Assembly (NCBI GenBank): GCA_003134515.1 | Contig: PLBM01000042.1 | Span: 1-50,535, forward strand | Source of the DNA: Acidimicrobiaceae bacterium | GTDB taxonomy: Bacteria > Actinomycetota > Acidimicrobiia > Acidimicrobiales > RAAP-2 | DNA length: 50,535 bases | Direction of reading: 5' to 3' | In this document: positions 33,616-41,345 of the stretch, piece by piece | Position numbering within the stretch: the first letter of the stretch is position 1 | Layout: every line of letters begins with the position of its first letter | The notes under the pieces: model-generated | Database searches by the model: none | Told to the model about the DNA's origin: nothing | The model's input: only the letters and a program-made list of their open reading frames with translations | Made by a program: the position numbers and the translations under genes

Positions 33616-33725
33616 GCCCTGAGCGTAGGTGCTGGTGCGCGCGGTTTCTTCGCGAACCCAGGACCGTTACGACGGTGCTGGCTCCTGTCCCGCGACCGCG
33701 GGATCAATGGCCACACCCCAGCCTC

Positions 33726-33731
33726 TAATCT
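33726..33731 (+). promoter_or_regulatory. putative -10 box of the AAA+/VWA operon
   Basis: TAATCT ends 6 nt before ATG 33738, compatible with a leaderless transcript. No RBS or clear -35 is visible. Confidence 0.3.
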
Positions 33732-33737
33732 GCTTCT

Positions 33738-35162
33738 ATGAGCACGCCAATTCCCCCCTCAACCCTTCCCACGACGCTCGGCAGTCTGCGCGCGTCCGGC
33801 TACGAGTCACGGTCCGTTCGTGATGAGATTCGTCGCAATTTAGAGAGTCGCCTGGCCCAAGGTCTCGCCCTGACCTCGTCGGTCCTAGGTTTCGAGGACA
33901 CCGTGCTGCCCCAACTCGAGACGGCCCTGCTGGCCGGGCACGACATCATCTTGCTGGGCGAGCGCGGCCAGGCCAAGTCGCGCATCATTCGCTCGCTGGT
34001 GGAACTACTCGACGAGTGGCTGCCCATCGTGGCCGGCTCGGACGTGCGCGACGATCCCTTTAGCCCCATCTCGGCCTTTGCGATCGACCTCGTGCGCGCC
34101 CGGGGCGACAAGACGCCGGTCAGTTGGGTTCATCGAACTCGACGCTTCGCCGAGAAGTTGGCGTCGCCCGATACTTCCATGGCGGACCTCATTGGTGAAG
34201 TCGACCCCATCAAGGTGGCCGGCGGTCTCTACCTCGACGACCCCAAGGCGCTCAGTTACGGTCTCGTGCCCAAGTCCAATCGCGGCATCTTTGCGATCAA
34301 CGAGTTGCCCGACCTGTCGGAGCGAATCCAAGTAGGACTGCTCAACGTGCTCGAAGAGCGCGACGTGCAGATACGTGGGCACTTGGTGCGCCTCGAGCTC
34401 GACGTCTTAGTGGTCGCTACGGCCAACCCCGAGGACTACACCAATCGAGGTCGGCTCATCACGCCACTGAAGGACCGTTTCGGCTCGCAGATCCGCACCC
34501 ACTATCCCTTTGAAGTGACCACCGAGATCGCCATCATGCACCAAGAAGCGCGACTGCCCACCTCGCCGGTGCCGATTAAGGTGCCGTGGTTCATCGACGA
34601 CGTTGTCGCGCGCGTCAGCCACGTCGCGCGACGTAGCCATGTCATCAGCCAGAGCTCGGGCGTTTCGGTGCGGCTCTCGATCGCGAACTACGAGACGGTC
34701 GTGGCCAACGCGTTGCGCCGTACGTTGCGCACACACGACGACATGGTCGTGCCGCGCGTGAGTGACCTGAGCGCGATGGTCCAGTCCACCCAGGGCAAGA
34801 TCGAGTTCGACACGATGGACGACGCTGACACCGATCAGGTCATCGCGGCGCTGGTCTCTTTAGCGCTACGCCAGTGCTTTAGCGAGCACGTGCTCTTAGA
34901 GGAGGCGCCCGAGATCGTCGAGGCCTTCAACGCCGAGGTCATCGTGCACACCGGGGACGACTTGCCCGACGGGGACTACCTCGTGGTACTGGGCGCCATG
35001 CCCGCCCTCGAGGCGCCGGTGGAGCGCGTCGCTGGACCCAACGCCAGCGACGGCGAAAAGGCCGCGGCCGTGGAGTTCATTCTCGAAGGTCTTTATCTCA
35101 CTAAGCGCCTGGCGAAGGATGCCTCCGGGGCCCGGGCACTCTATCGCTCGAGGAACCGTTAG
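33738..35162 (+). CDS. BchI/MoxR-like AAA+ ATPase
   Basis: A 474-aa AAA+ ATPase of the magnesium-chelatase/MoxR clade. Walker A is GERGQAKS (about residues 74-81), the GxKGxAKS form of chelatase I subunits. The Walker B region reads GIFAINELPDLSERIQVGLL, with Asn where Asp is usual, followed by EERDVQIRG. Sensor 1 is VVATANPEDYTNRGRLITPL and the arginine finger lies in LKDRFGSQIRTHYPF. Such ATPases pair with VWA proteins as chaperone-like machines. The VWA gene follows with a TAGTG overlap. It is not a chlorophyll-synthesis chelatase: no other bch genes are present. Confidence 0.85.
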   Translation: MSTPIPPSTLPTTLGSLRASGYESRSVRDEIRRNLESRLAQGLALTSSVLGFEDTVLPQLETALLAGHDIILLGERGQAKSRIIRSLVELLDEWLPIVAGSDVRDDPFSPISAFAIDLVRARGDKTPVSWVHRTRRFAEKLASPDTSMADLIGEVDPIKVAGGLYLDDPKALSYGLVPKSNRGIFAINELPDLSERIQVGLLNVLEERDVQIRGHLVRLELDVLVVATANPEDYTNRGRLITPLKDRFGSQIRTHYPFEVTTEIAIMHQEARLPTSPVPIKVPWFIDDVVARVSHVARRSHVISQSSGVSVRLSIANYETVVANALRRTLRTHDDMVVPRVSDLSAMVQSTQGKIEFDTMDDADTDQVIAALVSLALRQCFSEHVLLEEAPEIVEAFNAEVIVHTGDDLPDGDYLVVLGAMPALEAPVERVAGPNASDGEKAAAVEFILEGLYLTKRLAKDASGARALYRSRNR

Positions 35163-37156
35163 TGCCTGTTCGCTACGGGTTTCGTTCCGTTGGCGAGGGC
35201 GACGACTTTGACGATCTCGACGTCGAAGAGATGTTGGCGCTCTTGGCGGATGACTACATGGAAAACGGCGACCTCGACGAGGCTATGGACCGACTGCTGC
35301 GCGAAGGATTCACCACGGAGAACGGCGAGCGGGTCGAAGGGCTTCGCGAGATCTTAGAGCGCACGCGACAAAAGCGCCGCGAGCTCGAACAACAAGCTGA
35401 CCCCGACGGCGAGATGCAGCGCTATCGCGAATGGCTCGAGGACATTGAAGCAATCGAGTCGAAGGAACTCGAAGAGCTGATGAACGAGGCCGACGCTTCG
35501 GGCGACCAGCGCCGCCAAGAGGTGACGCGCGACCTCGTCGATCAAAAGCAGATGCAACGCGATCTCATGAGCGACCGGCTCGGCGATCGGCTCGGCCAGT
35601 ATCGCGACTACGAGTTCGTCTCGTCCAAGGCTCGTGAAGAGTTCGAAGAGTTGTTGAGCGAACTCGAGCGCGATGTCCTCGACACGTACTTCGAGACCAA
35701 CAAGGAGTTCATGGGTCGTCCTGACCCCGAAGAGCTCGCGCGCATGCGCGAGATGATGGACGCGCTTTCGACCATGATCGAACAGGATCGTCGAGGTGAA
35801 GAACTCGATCCCACCTTTGAAGCGTTCCTGGAGAAGTTCGGCGACTACTTTCCGGGCGCGCAGAACCTCGAGGACGTGATTCGCGCCATGGCCGAGCGCG
35901 CGGCCGCGGCCGAGGCGATGTTCAACTCACTCTCGTCGGCACAACAGGGCGAACTGCGCGCGCTCTTCGATCAGATGATGGAGAACATGGAGCTGAACTT
36001 CTCCTTAAATCGACTGGTCTCCAATCTGCGCCAGGCCGCGCCCGATCTGGATTGGAACCGGGCCCATCGCATGCGCGGTCAGGACGGATCGCCGTTCGCC
36101 CGGGCCGCTTCGGTTGCCGAGCAGTTAGGTCAGCTCAAGGGCCTGGAGGAGTTCCTCGGCCAGAGTCACGCCGCCCAGGGCCTGCCCGAAGTCGACGTCG
36201 AAGCCATACGAAGGAACCTCGGTGACGACGCCGCGCGCCATGTCCAGCGTCTCCAAAAGGCCCTTCAGGGCCTGAAGGATCAGGGCTTCATCGATCGCCA
36301 GGGGAGTCGTCTGCAACTGAGCGCCAAGGGGATTCGAAAGATCGGTCAGCTCGCGCTGAAGGACATTTTTCAGAAACTGCGCGACTCGCCGCCCACGGGC
36401 GCGCACCGGGTGGCGGCTTTGGCGCGTGGCGGGGACCGCGAAGAGACGGCCAAGCCCTGGGAGCCGGGCGAGGCCTTCTCGTTGCATCTGCCCAAGACCC
36501 TTCGCAACGCGCTGCTTCGCCAAGGACCGGGCACACCGATCCGTCTGCACCCTGATGACTTTGAAGTCGAAGAGTACGAGGCCACGCGCCGCTCGGCGAC
36601 CGTCATCGCTATCGACCTCTCGCTCTCGATGGCCATGCGCGGCAACCTCGTGCCCGCCAAGAAGATGGTGCTTGCACTCACCCAACTGATCCGCTCACAG
36701 TTCCCGCGCGACTTCGTCGCCGTGGTGGGCTTTGGTGAACGGGCCCAGGAGCTCAAGATCGACGACGTGCCGGCACTCACGATCGACTACAACTACGGCA
36801 CGAACCTCCAACACGCCCTGGCGCTGAGTCGTCACCTGTTGCGCAATGAGCGCGGCGAACGCCAAGTGGTCGTGGTGACCGACGGCGAGCCGACGGCGCA
36901 TCTGATGGCCTCGGGCGAGCCCTTCTTCTCCTGGCCACCGGTGCGCGAGACACTCGATAAGACCATGGCCGAGGTGCTGCGCTGCACCAACGCCGGGATC
37001 ACCATCAACACCTTCGCTCTGGATATCGAGCGCAGCCAGTTCCCCTTTGTCGAGCAGATCGCCCGGGTCAATGGGGGACGGACCTTTTACACCGACGTGA
37101 ACGACCTCGGGGTGTACGCCCTCGACGATTTCGTCAAACACCGTCGGGCGAGTTAG
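35162..37156 (+). CDS. VWA-domain partner of the AAA+ ATPase
   Basis: A 664-aa soluble protein. The long N-terminal half (1-450) is acidic and helical, with many Glu/Arg heptad-like stretches (LREILERTRQKRRELEQQAD). The C-terminal VWA domain (about 475-660) has a complete MIDAS: DLSLSMAMRGN, the Thr in YGTNLQHAL and the Asp in VTDGEPTAH. The start overlaps the ATPase stop by one base. In such pairs the ATPase remodels a target recruited by the metal-bound VWA domain; the target is unknown. Confidence 0.85.
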   Translation: MPVRYGFRSVGEGDDFDDLDVEEMLALLADDYMENGDLDEAMDRLLREGFTTENGERVEGLREILERTRQKRRELEQQADPDGEMQRYREWLEDIEAIESKELEELMNEADASGDQRRQEVTRDLVDQKQMQRDLMSDRLGDRLGQYRDYEFVSSKAREEFEELLSELERDVLDTYFETNKEFMGRPDPEELARMREMMDALSTMIEQDRRGEELDPTFEAFLEKFGDYFPGAQNLEDVIRAMAERAAAAEAMFNSLSSAQQGELRALFDQMMENMELNFSLNRLVSNLRQAAPDLDWNRAHRMRGQDGSPFARAASVAEQLGQLKGLEEFLGQSHAAQGLPEVDVEAIRRNLGDDAARHVQRLQKALQGLKDQGFIDRQGSRLQLSAKGIRKIGQLALKDIFQKLRDSPPTGAHRVAALARGGDREETAKPWEPGEAFSLHLPKTLRNALLRQGPGTPIRLHPDDFEVEEYEATRRSATVIAIDLSLSMAMRGNLVPAKKMVLALTQLIRSQFPRDFVAVVGFGERAQELKIDDVPALTIDYNYGTNLQHALALSRHLLRNERGERQVVVVTDGEPTAHLMASGEPFFSWPPVRETLDKTMAEVLRCTNAGITINTFALDIERSQFPFVEQIARVNGGRTFYTDVNDLGVYALDDFVKHRRAS

Positions 37157-37225
37157 TTCAAACCCCGCTTCACCAGGTAATTCAAAAATTTCATTTGCAT
37201 TTTGCCCCAAACCCCGCAACAATGA

Positions 37226-37247
37226 CACCGTTGTAATTACAACGGTG
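37226..37247. promoter_or_regulatory. 22-bp perfect palindrome upstream of the first whiB gene
   Basis: Each 11-bp arm reads CACCGTTGTAA outward from the centre, so the palindrome is complete, without spacer. A third half-site CACCGTTG follows at 37253-37260, before the RBS. The elements lie 18-52 bp upstream of GTG 37278, where the promoter should be. This is a strong operator candidate. Confidence 0.6.
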
Positions 37248-37277
37248 GTAGTCACCGTTGAGGGGGAGGATCACAAC

Positions 37278-37553
37278 GTGGAAATCGTCGAACTCTTGAA
37301 CGGCATGGAAGATCGAGGCTGGCAGGCCCGTGCAAACTGCATGGGCGTCGATCCCGATCTGTTCTTCCCTGAGCGGGGCGCGTCGACGCGCGAAGCCAAA
37401 GAGGTCTGTCGCGGGTGCGTGGTGCGCGAGGACTGCCTCGAGTACGCCCTCGACAACGGCGAGAAGTTCGGTATTTGGGGTGGCATGAGCGAGCGCGAAC
37501 GCCGCCGTCTCCGTCGGGCTCGCGCCATCGAACGTCGCTCGCAGGTGGGCTGA
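37278..37553 (+). CDS. WhiB-family Fe-S transcriptional regulator (1)
   Basis: A 91-aa WhiB protein: C21, C44, C47 and C53 (ANCMGVDPDLFFPERG, then VCRGCVVREDC) bind a [4Fe-4S] cluster. The beta-turn GIWGGMSERERRRLRRARA is followed by a basic tail for DNA or sigma-factor contact. GTG 37278 is fixed by GGGGGAGGA 7 nt upstream. WhiB proteins act with the primary sigma factor in development, redox or drug response. The subclass is uncertain; the ferredoxin-like length fits a WhiB1/WhiB2 type. Confidence 0.93.
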   Translation: MEIVELLNGMEDRGWQARANCMGVDPDLFFPERGASTREAKEVCRGCVVREDCLEYALDNGEKFGIWGGMSERERRRLRRARAIERRSQVG

Positions 37554-37557
37554 CCAA

Positions 37558-38373
37558 CTAGGCCAGGCGAGCTTCGATGGTGCTTTCGAGGTTGAGATTG
37601 AGTTGCGCCCAGCGCGCGCGGTCCGTGGCCGTGACGACTTCTTCAGGGACCAGTCCCACCAACTCACAGCGTTCGATCTCGCCTGTGCTCAACAGGGTCG
37701 TCACCTGGTCGTAGACCTGTGAAGGTCCGACGCTGAAGGGCTCGATCAGGTTGCAACTGATCTGGACGAACTCCTTGATTGGAAAGGCCAGCGCGCGCAC
37801 TGCGCGCGAACGGATGGCCTTGGCGACGCGTTTTCCCTCCTCGAGGGTGGTCCCGCGAACCCAGATATTCCATGCCACCAGCACGCCCCGGGCGCCGACC
37901 GCGCTGGCGCCGTGCTCGGCGTTCGCTTCGGGTGGGCCAAAATCGGGCTTGAGATCGAGAAAGGCATGCTTCCGCACGTCGGGCAGGGTGCGAATCGAGC
38001 CGTTGCGCAGCGGTCCATAAAGAAAGACGGGTACCTCCAGCTCGCGACCCAGCCACGCCGCCGTTTCGTCGCGCAGCCCCAGCGCCTCGTCGGCTCGCCA
38101 GTCGTCGAGCGCCACGTAGGGCACGACATCCACTACGCCCAGGCGCGGGTGCACCCCCCACTGACCGCGCAGGTCAATGCGCGCCAGCGCCGTTTCAATC
38201 AGTGTGTGCACGTCGCTAATGAGTTCGTCACGATCGTGGATCAGCGTGAAGACGCTACGCGCATGCGCGGCGTCGGCGTGGCGATCGCGCAACGAGCGTC
38301 CGGCGGCTTGGCTCAGTTCATCGAGGACGTCGAGGCGCCATCCCTCGGAGATGTTGACGACGCACTCAAACAA
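37558..38373 (-). CDS. glutamate formimidoyltransferase
   Basis: A 271-aa enzyme matching the N-terminal formiminotransferase half of FTCD: VVNISEGWRLDVLDELSQAA, FTLIHDRDELI, DLRGQWGVHPRLGVVDVVPY, PVFLYGPLRNGSIRTLPDVR, and SCNLIEPFSVGPSQVYDQV. It transfers the formimino group of formiminoglutamate to tetrahydrofolate. The cyclodeaminase half and a fused or adjacent fchA gene are absent. TTG 38373 is the apparent start, 8 bp after the stop of the upstream whiB gene, so the two are probably co-transcribed. A role in 5-formyl-THF salvage is an alternative. Confidence 0.88.
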   Translation of the reverse strand: MFECVVNISEGWRLDVLDELSQAAGRSLRDRHADAAHARSVFTLIHDRDELISDVHTLIETALARIDLRGQWGVHPRLGVVDVVPYVALDDWRADEALGLRDETAAWLGRELEVPVFLYGPLRNGSIRTLPDVRKHAFLDLKPDFGPPEANAEHGASAVGARGVLVAWNIWVRGTTLEEGKRVAKAIRSRAVRALAFPIKEFVQISCNLIEPFSVGPSQVYDQVTTLLSTGEIERCELVGLVPEEVVTATDRARWAQLNLNLESTIEARLA

Positions 38374-38381
38374 GGCGCTAC

Positions 38382-38633
38382 TTAGACAGCGTCGCGGTAA
38401 ATGAGGCGCAGGCGACGGCGTTCGCGAAGCAGGCGGCGACGCTCGCGCTCGCTCTTTCCACCCCAGACGCCGTGGTCGATGTGATTATCGAGCGCGTACA
38501 CGAGGCACTTGCCCGCGACCGGGCACACGGCGCAGATGCGCTGGGCCACGATGACGCCCATGCCGTCACGCGGAAAGAAGGTCTCGGGTGAGTACTCGCG
38601 ACACAGTCCATCGGCCATCCACTCTGTACCCAT
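38382..38633 (-). CDS. WhiB-family Fe-S transcriptional regulator (2)
   Basis: An 83-aa WhiB protein with C11, C34, C37 and C43 (WMADGLCREYSPETFFPRDG, then RICAVCPVAGKC), the turn HGVWGGKSERERRRLLRERR and a basic C-terminus. ATG 38633 has GGAGGTGG just upstream; the frame runs on to 38663. This is the WhmD/WhiB2-like arrangement with a short N-terminus. Upstream DNA holds the inverted repeat AGTGAC-N7-GTCACT (38667-38685). The glutamate formimidoyltransferase gene follows on the same strand. Confidence 0.93.
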   Translation of the reverse strand: MGTEWMADGLCREYSPETFFPRDGMGVIVAQRICAVCPVAGKCLVYALDNHIDHGVWGGKSERERRRLLRERRRLRLIYRDAV

Positions 38634-38666
38634 AACCACCTCCCCTCCCACTTCTACTCTCACAGT

Positions 38667-38685
38667 AGTGACTTAGACGGTCACT
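38667..38685. promoter_or_regulatory. inverted repeat before the second whiB gene
   Basis: AGTGAC-TTAGACG-GTCACT lies 34-52 bp upstream of ATG 38633, where the promoter is expected. It includes the word CTTAGA that recurs at 38727 and 38738. Confidence 0.4.
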
Positions 38686-38726
38686 CTTCGTTACGTTTAA
38701 TTAATGTCCGCTGAGACCGGTTGCGA

Positions 38727-38769
38727 CTTAGAGGCGTCTTAGAGATCCTCGCGTCCGGTCCGGTAGAAT
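38727..38769 (+). promoter_or_regulatory. CTTAGA repeats and -10 box before the 92-aa gene
   Basis: CTTAGA occurs at 38727-38732 and 38738-38743, 11 bp apart (one helical turn). A -10-like TAGAAT follows at 38764-38769. The RBS AAGGAG (38791-38796) precedes GTG 38801. This looks like a promoter with tandem regulator sites. Confidence 0.4.
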
Positions 38770-38800
38770 GGCCAAAGTACGAGTATTTCTAAGGAGTTTC

Positions 38801-39079
38801 GTGAGCCAGGTTCCGACAAGTGAAGTCACCGAGGTCGTCGATCCGGTCGGTCACGTCCAGGTCATCTACCTCGGCCCGGTGGCGCCGCACTGGGAGTGTC
38901 GCATGGTCTTTGGCGACGAAGAGCAGATCCAGGCCTTCGTGGACCGGGTGGACGCGCGCCTGCGGTTCTTGCCGCCCCACGACCCGCAGTTTCGCCGCAA
39001 CCGCGAGCGCGTCAATCGCGACGCCGAGCGTGAGAACCTGCTCGTGGAGTGGAACCTCGGCTACGACGAAGAGAGTTAG
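38801..39079 (+). CDS. conserved hypothetical 92-aa protein
   Basis: A small, charged, soluble protein: SEVTEVVDPVGHVQVIYLG, VAPHWECRMVFGDEEQIQAF, VDRVDARLRFLPPHDPQ and a polar C-terminus NLLVEWNLGYDEES. I do not recognise a domain. GTG 38801 is chosen because AAGGAG lies 4 nt upstream; ATG 38768 is in frame but overlaps the probable promoter. Its stop overlaps the stop of the convergent DUF2342 gene by 3-4 bp. Confidence 0.65.
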   Translation: MSQVPTSEVTEVVDPVGHVQVIYLGPVAPHWECRMVFGDEEQIQAFVDRVDARLRFLPPHDPQFRRNRERVNRDAERENLLVEWNLGYDEES

Positions 39080-40197
39080 GCCAGCGGCGAGTTCGTCACC
39101 CGCTCGTACCAGGCGGCGGGATCGTGCAGTTCGCTCGCGCTCGGTAGGCCGTCCACTCGAAGCAGGGCGCCAAACACACTGAGTGAGTGCTCGGCGACGA
39201 GCGTGGCGACAAACGCCGTCGCCGCGTCGTGGTGCGGTCCCTGGGTCGTGATGCCAAAGAGCGCCGCAGCCGCGTCTTCGCCGCGCGCGTCGCTTCGACG
39301 GTGACGCGCGTACGCTTCGACCAGTGCCGGGCGCGGTCCGAGCAGGGTTTCGGTGATGTCCTGGGCCGCCGCGCAGAAAAAGGCCAGCAGCACGCTGGTG
39401 GCGGCGTTGATGGCCCGCGTGGCGTCGCTCTCTTCGGGCACGTTGATGCCGTCGAGCAGCGACGCGGGGTCGTTCATCATCTCGTTGATGTCGCCACTTT
39501 CCATCATCGTCTGGAGACGCCCCATCAGATCGCCCTGGACGGCGTGGGCCTCGTTAACGGTGTCGATCAGCAACGCACGCAACGCGTCGCCGGTGCCCGG
39601 CTGGGTGAGGACCAGCGAGGCCACGAACTCTTGGGCCAGCGCGAAGACGTAGACCTCGTCGCGCTCGAGCGACCACTCGCTGGCAAACGTCGCGAGGTTG
39701 TTCACCACGAGTAGTCGCTGTTCGTCGACGCGAGGTAGCGGCAGTACCGCGAGGCTCCAGGCGCGCGCCGAGAAGTGCCCCGCGACTGAGCCCATCTGAA
39801 AGCCCGTGAAGAGCGGACCGATGGTCGAGGCGATCTGGGCCATCATTTGAGTACCCGCGACGTCGAGCTCGTCGCTCGCCGCGAGCGGCGTGGGCATCAT
39901 GGGCGCCATCAAGGGGCGCCACTGTTCGAGCGCCGCCGTCGTCAGCGCCGAACGGTTGACGGCCACGATCGAGGGCTCGCGCGAGACGCCAAAGAGGGCG
40001 TCGACGTGTCGACCCACCAGGGGGGCCAACTCTTCGAGACGCTGGCGTTCGATGGGTAAAGGGTTGGGATCACCGTCATCGCCCCGAGCGATATTGAGGG
40101 CCAGCTGGCTCGCCGTGGTGAACCAGGCGTCGGGCCCCTGCTGGCTGAGCATCGAAAAGATGTCGCCGAACATGTCGCCGAAAGGATTGGTGGTCAC
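39076..40197 (-). CDS. DUF2342-type zincin-like protein without HExxH
   Basis: A 373-aa protein resembling actinobacterial DUF2342 putative zinc metalloproteases: N-terminal PFGDMFGDIFSML, NIARGDDGDPNPLPIERQRL, the Gly/Met region PLFTGFQMGSVAGHFSARAW and a late TTQGPHHDAATAFVATLVA. The place where the HExxH metal motif is expected reads VYVFALAQEFVASLVL: QEFVA replaces HE-hh-H, so zinc binding and peptidase activity should be lost. The GTG start overlaps the PDZ gene's stop (GTGA). In mycobacteria, homologues of this gene, the PDZ protease and UPF0182 are neighbours, as here. Confidence 0.7.
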   Translation of the reverse strand: MTTNPFGDMFGDIFSMLSQQGPDAWFTTASQLALNIARGDDGDPNPLPIERQRLEELAPLVGRHVDALFGVSREPSIVAVNRSALTTAALEQWRPLMAPMMPTPLAASDELDVAGTQMMAQIASTIGPLFTGFQMGSVAGHFSARAWSLAVLPLPRVDEQRLLVVNNLATFASEWSLERDEVYVFALAQEFVASLVLTQPGTGDALRALLIDTVNEAHAVQGDLMGRLQTMMESGDINEMMNDPASLLDGINVPEESDATRAINAATSVLLAFFCAAAQDITETLLGPRPALVEAYARHRRSDARGEDAAAALFGITTQGPHHDAATAFVATLVAEHSLSVFGALLRVDGLPSASELHDPAAWYERVTNSPLA

Positions 40198-41288
40198 GAC
40201 ACCAACTTAGAGGGACATCCGAGCGTCACACTCGCGTGGCGCACTGCCGTCTTCCAGTCAATCGTGAGACGCGCCGAGGTGTAGGCCGGGGTCAAGTACA
40301 ACGTCGACACCAGCTGTTCCCAGGTATTGAGGTCCGCGCCGTTCCAGTGGGTGATGACGTCGCCGACGATGACGTTGGCGTGCGCCGCGGCACTGTAGGG
40401 CTCGACCTTGGTGACGAGCACGCCGCCCCCTTGTTCGTTCTTACCCGAGATGCCAAGATCCGCGTGACACCCCCGTCCGGTCGCCACTACTTCGGCGACC
40501 TGGGCGACGAAGCGCGCCGCGTACCACTGGTGACGAGAAGAAAGTACCGCCACCACGTAGCCCTTCGCGTCGACCGCGATGGCGTCGACGAAGCCACTAA
40601 GGCTGGTATCGGACTTCGTGGCGAGGTAGCGCACGACCCCGACGGCGTTATTCGAGGGATCACCGAGCGTGGTCAGCGACCAGTCGTACTCGGGCGTCGC
40701 CGACGTTCCTTTCAAAATGGGCGCCACGGCGATAACCGAGGTGCTCGAGGGCATGGGGTCGAGTTTCAGGGCGGTCACCGGCACGCTCAAGCGCACGATC
40801 GAAAAACCCATCACGTTGTCGTGACCGACGAGCGTGACGGGAAAGTTGGCCTTGGTCGCGGTCGACCCGCTGATGAGCGCATTGACGGGGATGGCGACCG
40901 TGGTCACCGCCAAATCGTGGGGTAGCACGAGGGCCGCGACGTAGACGACGTGACCCGATGACGAAATCGTGAGATCGACGGTGTTGGCCGCGGCAACACG
41001 ACTCGACGCCGGCAGCGCGCTGAGGGTGGTCGCGAGGTGTGCGGGCAAGTTGGCGGCGGGCGTGCCCGCGCCTCGATTGACCACTAATACGACGCCGCCG
41101 ACGACTAAGAGCAGCGCCATCACGCCCGCAGTGACCCGCGGGCTGAGGGATCGGGTCCGGATACTCGTCGTGGTCGCCAACGCCTCAAAGCTCGGCAATT
41201 CGCTCGGATGGACCCAGGGACGGCTTTCGACCGGCGGTCTCGCGCGACGACCCGATCGCCGCCATCTCGAAAAATTCCATCCAGCCAC
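40194..41288 (-). CDS. membrane-anchored HtrA-like PDZ protein, catalytic triad not seen
   Basis: A 364-aa protein: cytoplasmic N-terminus with WVHPSELPSFE, one TM helix (about 52-70, GVMALLLVVGGVVLVV), a divergent trypsin-like region (75-270) and a C-terminal PDZ domain (about 275-355, GGGVLVTKVEPYSAAAHANV). WVHPSEL is typical of actinobacterial membrane HtrA proteins. The usual GNSGGP serine block is replaced by SLSGFVDAIAVDAKGYVVA, and the Asp motif position reads GHDNVMGFSIVRL, so it is probably a non-catalytic sensor or adaptor. GTG 41288 is 57 bp from the divergent MreB-like gene. Confidence 0.75.
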   Translation of the reverse strand: MAGWNFSRWRRSGRRARPPVESRPWVHPSELPSFEALATTTSIRTRSLSPRVTAGVMALLLVVGGVVLVVNRGAGTPAANLPAHLATTLSALPASSRVAAANTVDLTISSSGHVVYVAALVLPHDLAVTTVAIPVNALISGSTATKANFPVTLVGHDNVMGFSIVRLSVPVTALKLDPMPSSTSVIAVAPILKGTSATPEYDWSLTTLGDPSNNAVGVVRYLATKSDTSLSGFVDAIAVDAKGYVVAVLSSRHQWYAARFVAQVAEVVATGRGCHADLGISGKNEQGGGVLVTKVEPYSAAAHANVIVGDVITHWNGADLNTWEQLVSTLYLTPAYTSARLTIDWKTAVRHASVTLGCPSKLVS

Positions 41289-41331
41289 GGGTTAAAGGCT
41301 AGTAACCAAAGGGTTCTTAATGCCGTCGCCC

Positions 41332-41337
41332 TAACAT
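41332..41337 (+). promoter_or_regulatory. putative -10 box of the MreB-like gene
   Basis: TAACAT lies 8 nt before ATG 41346, so the leader would be 0-2 nt. The flank CCTAACAT resembles that of the hut promoter. Confidence 0.35.
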
Positions 41338-41345
41338 CGCTAGTC

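Noticed and set aside
33738-37156. Magnesium chelatase for (bacterio)chlorophyll
   Set aside because: Only BchI-like and VWA genes are present, without bchH or other pigment genes, so a general MoxR/VWA role is more likely.
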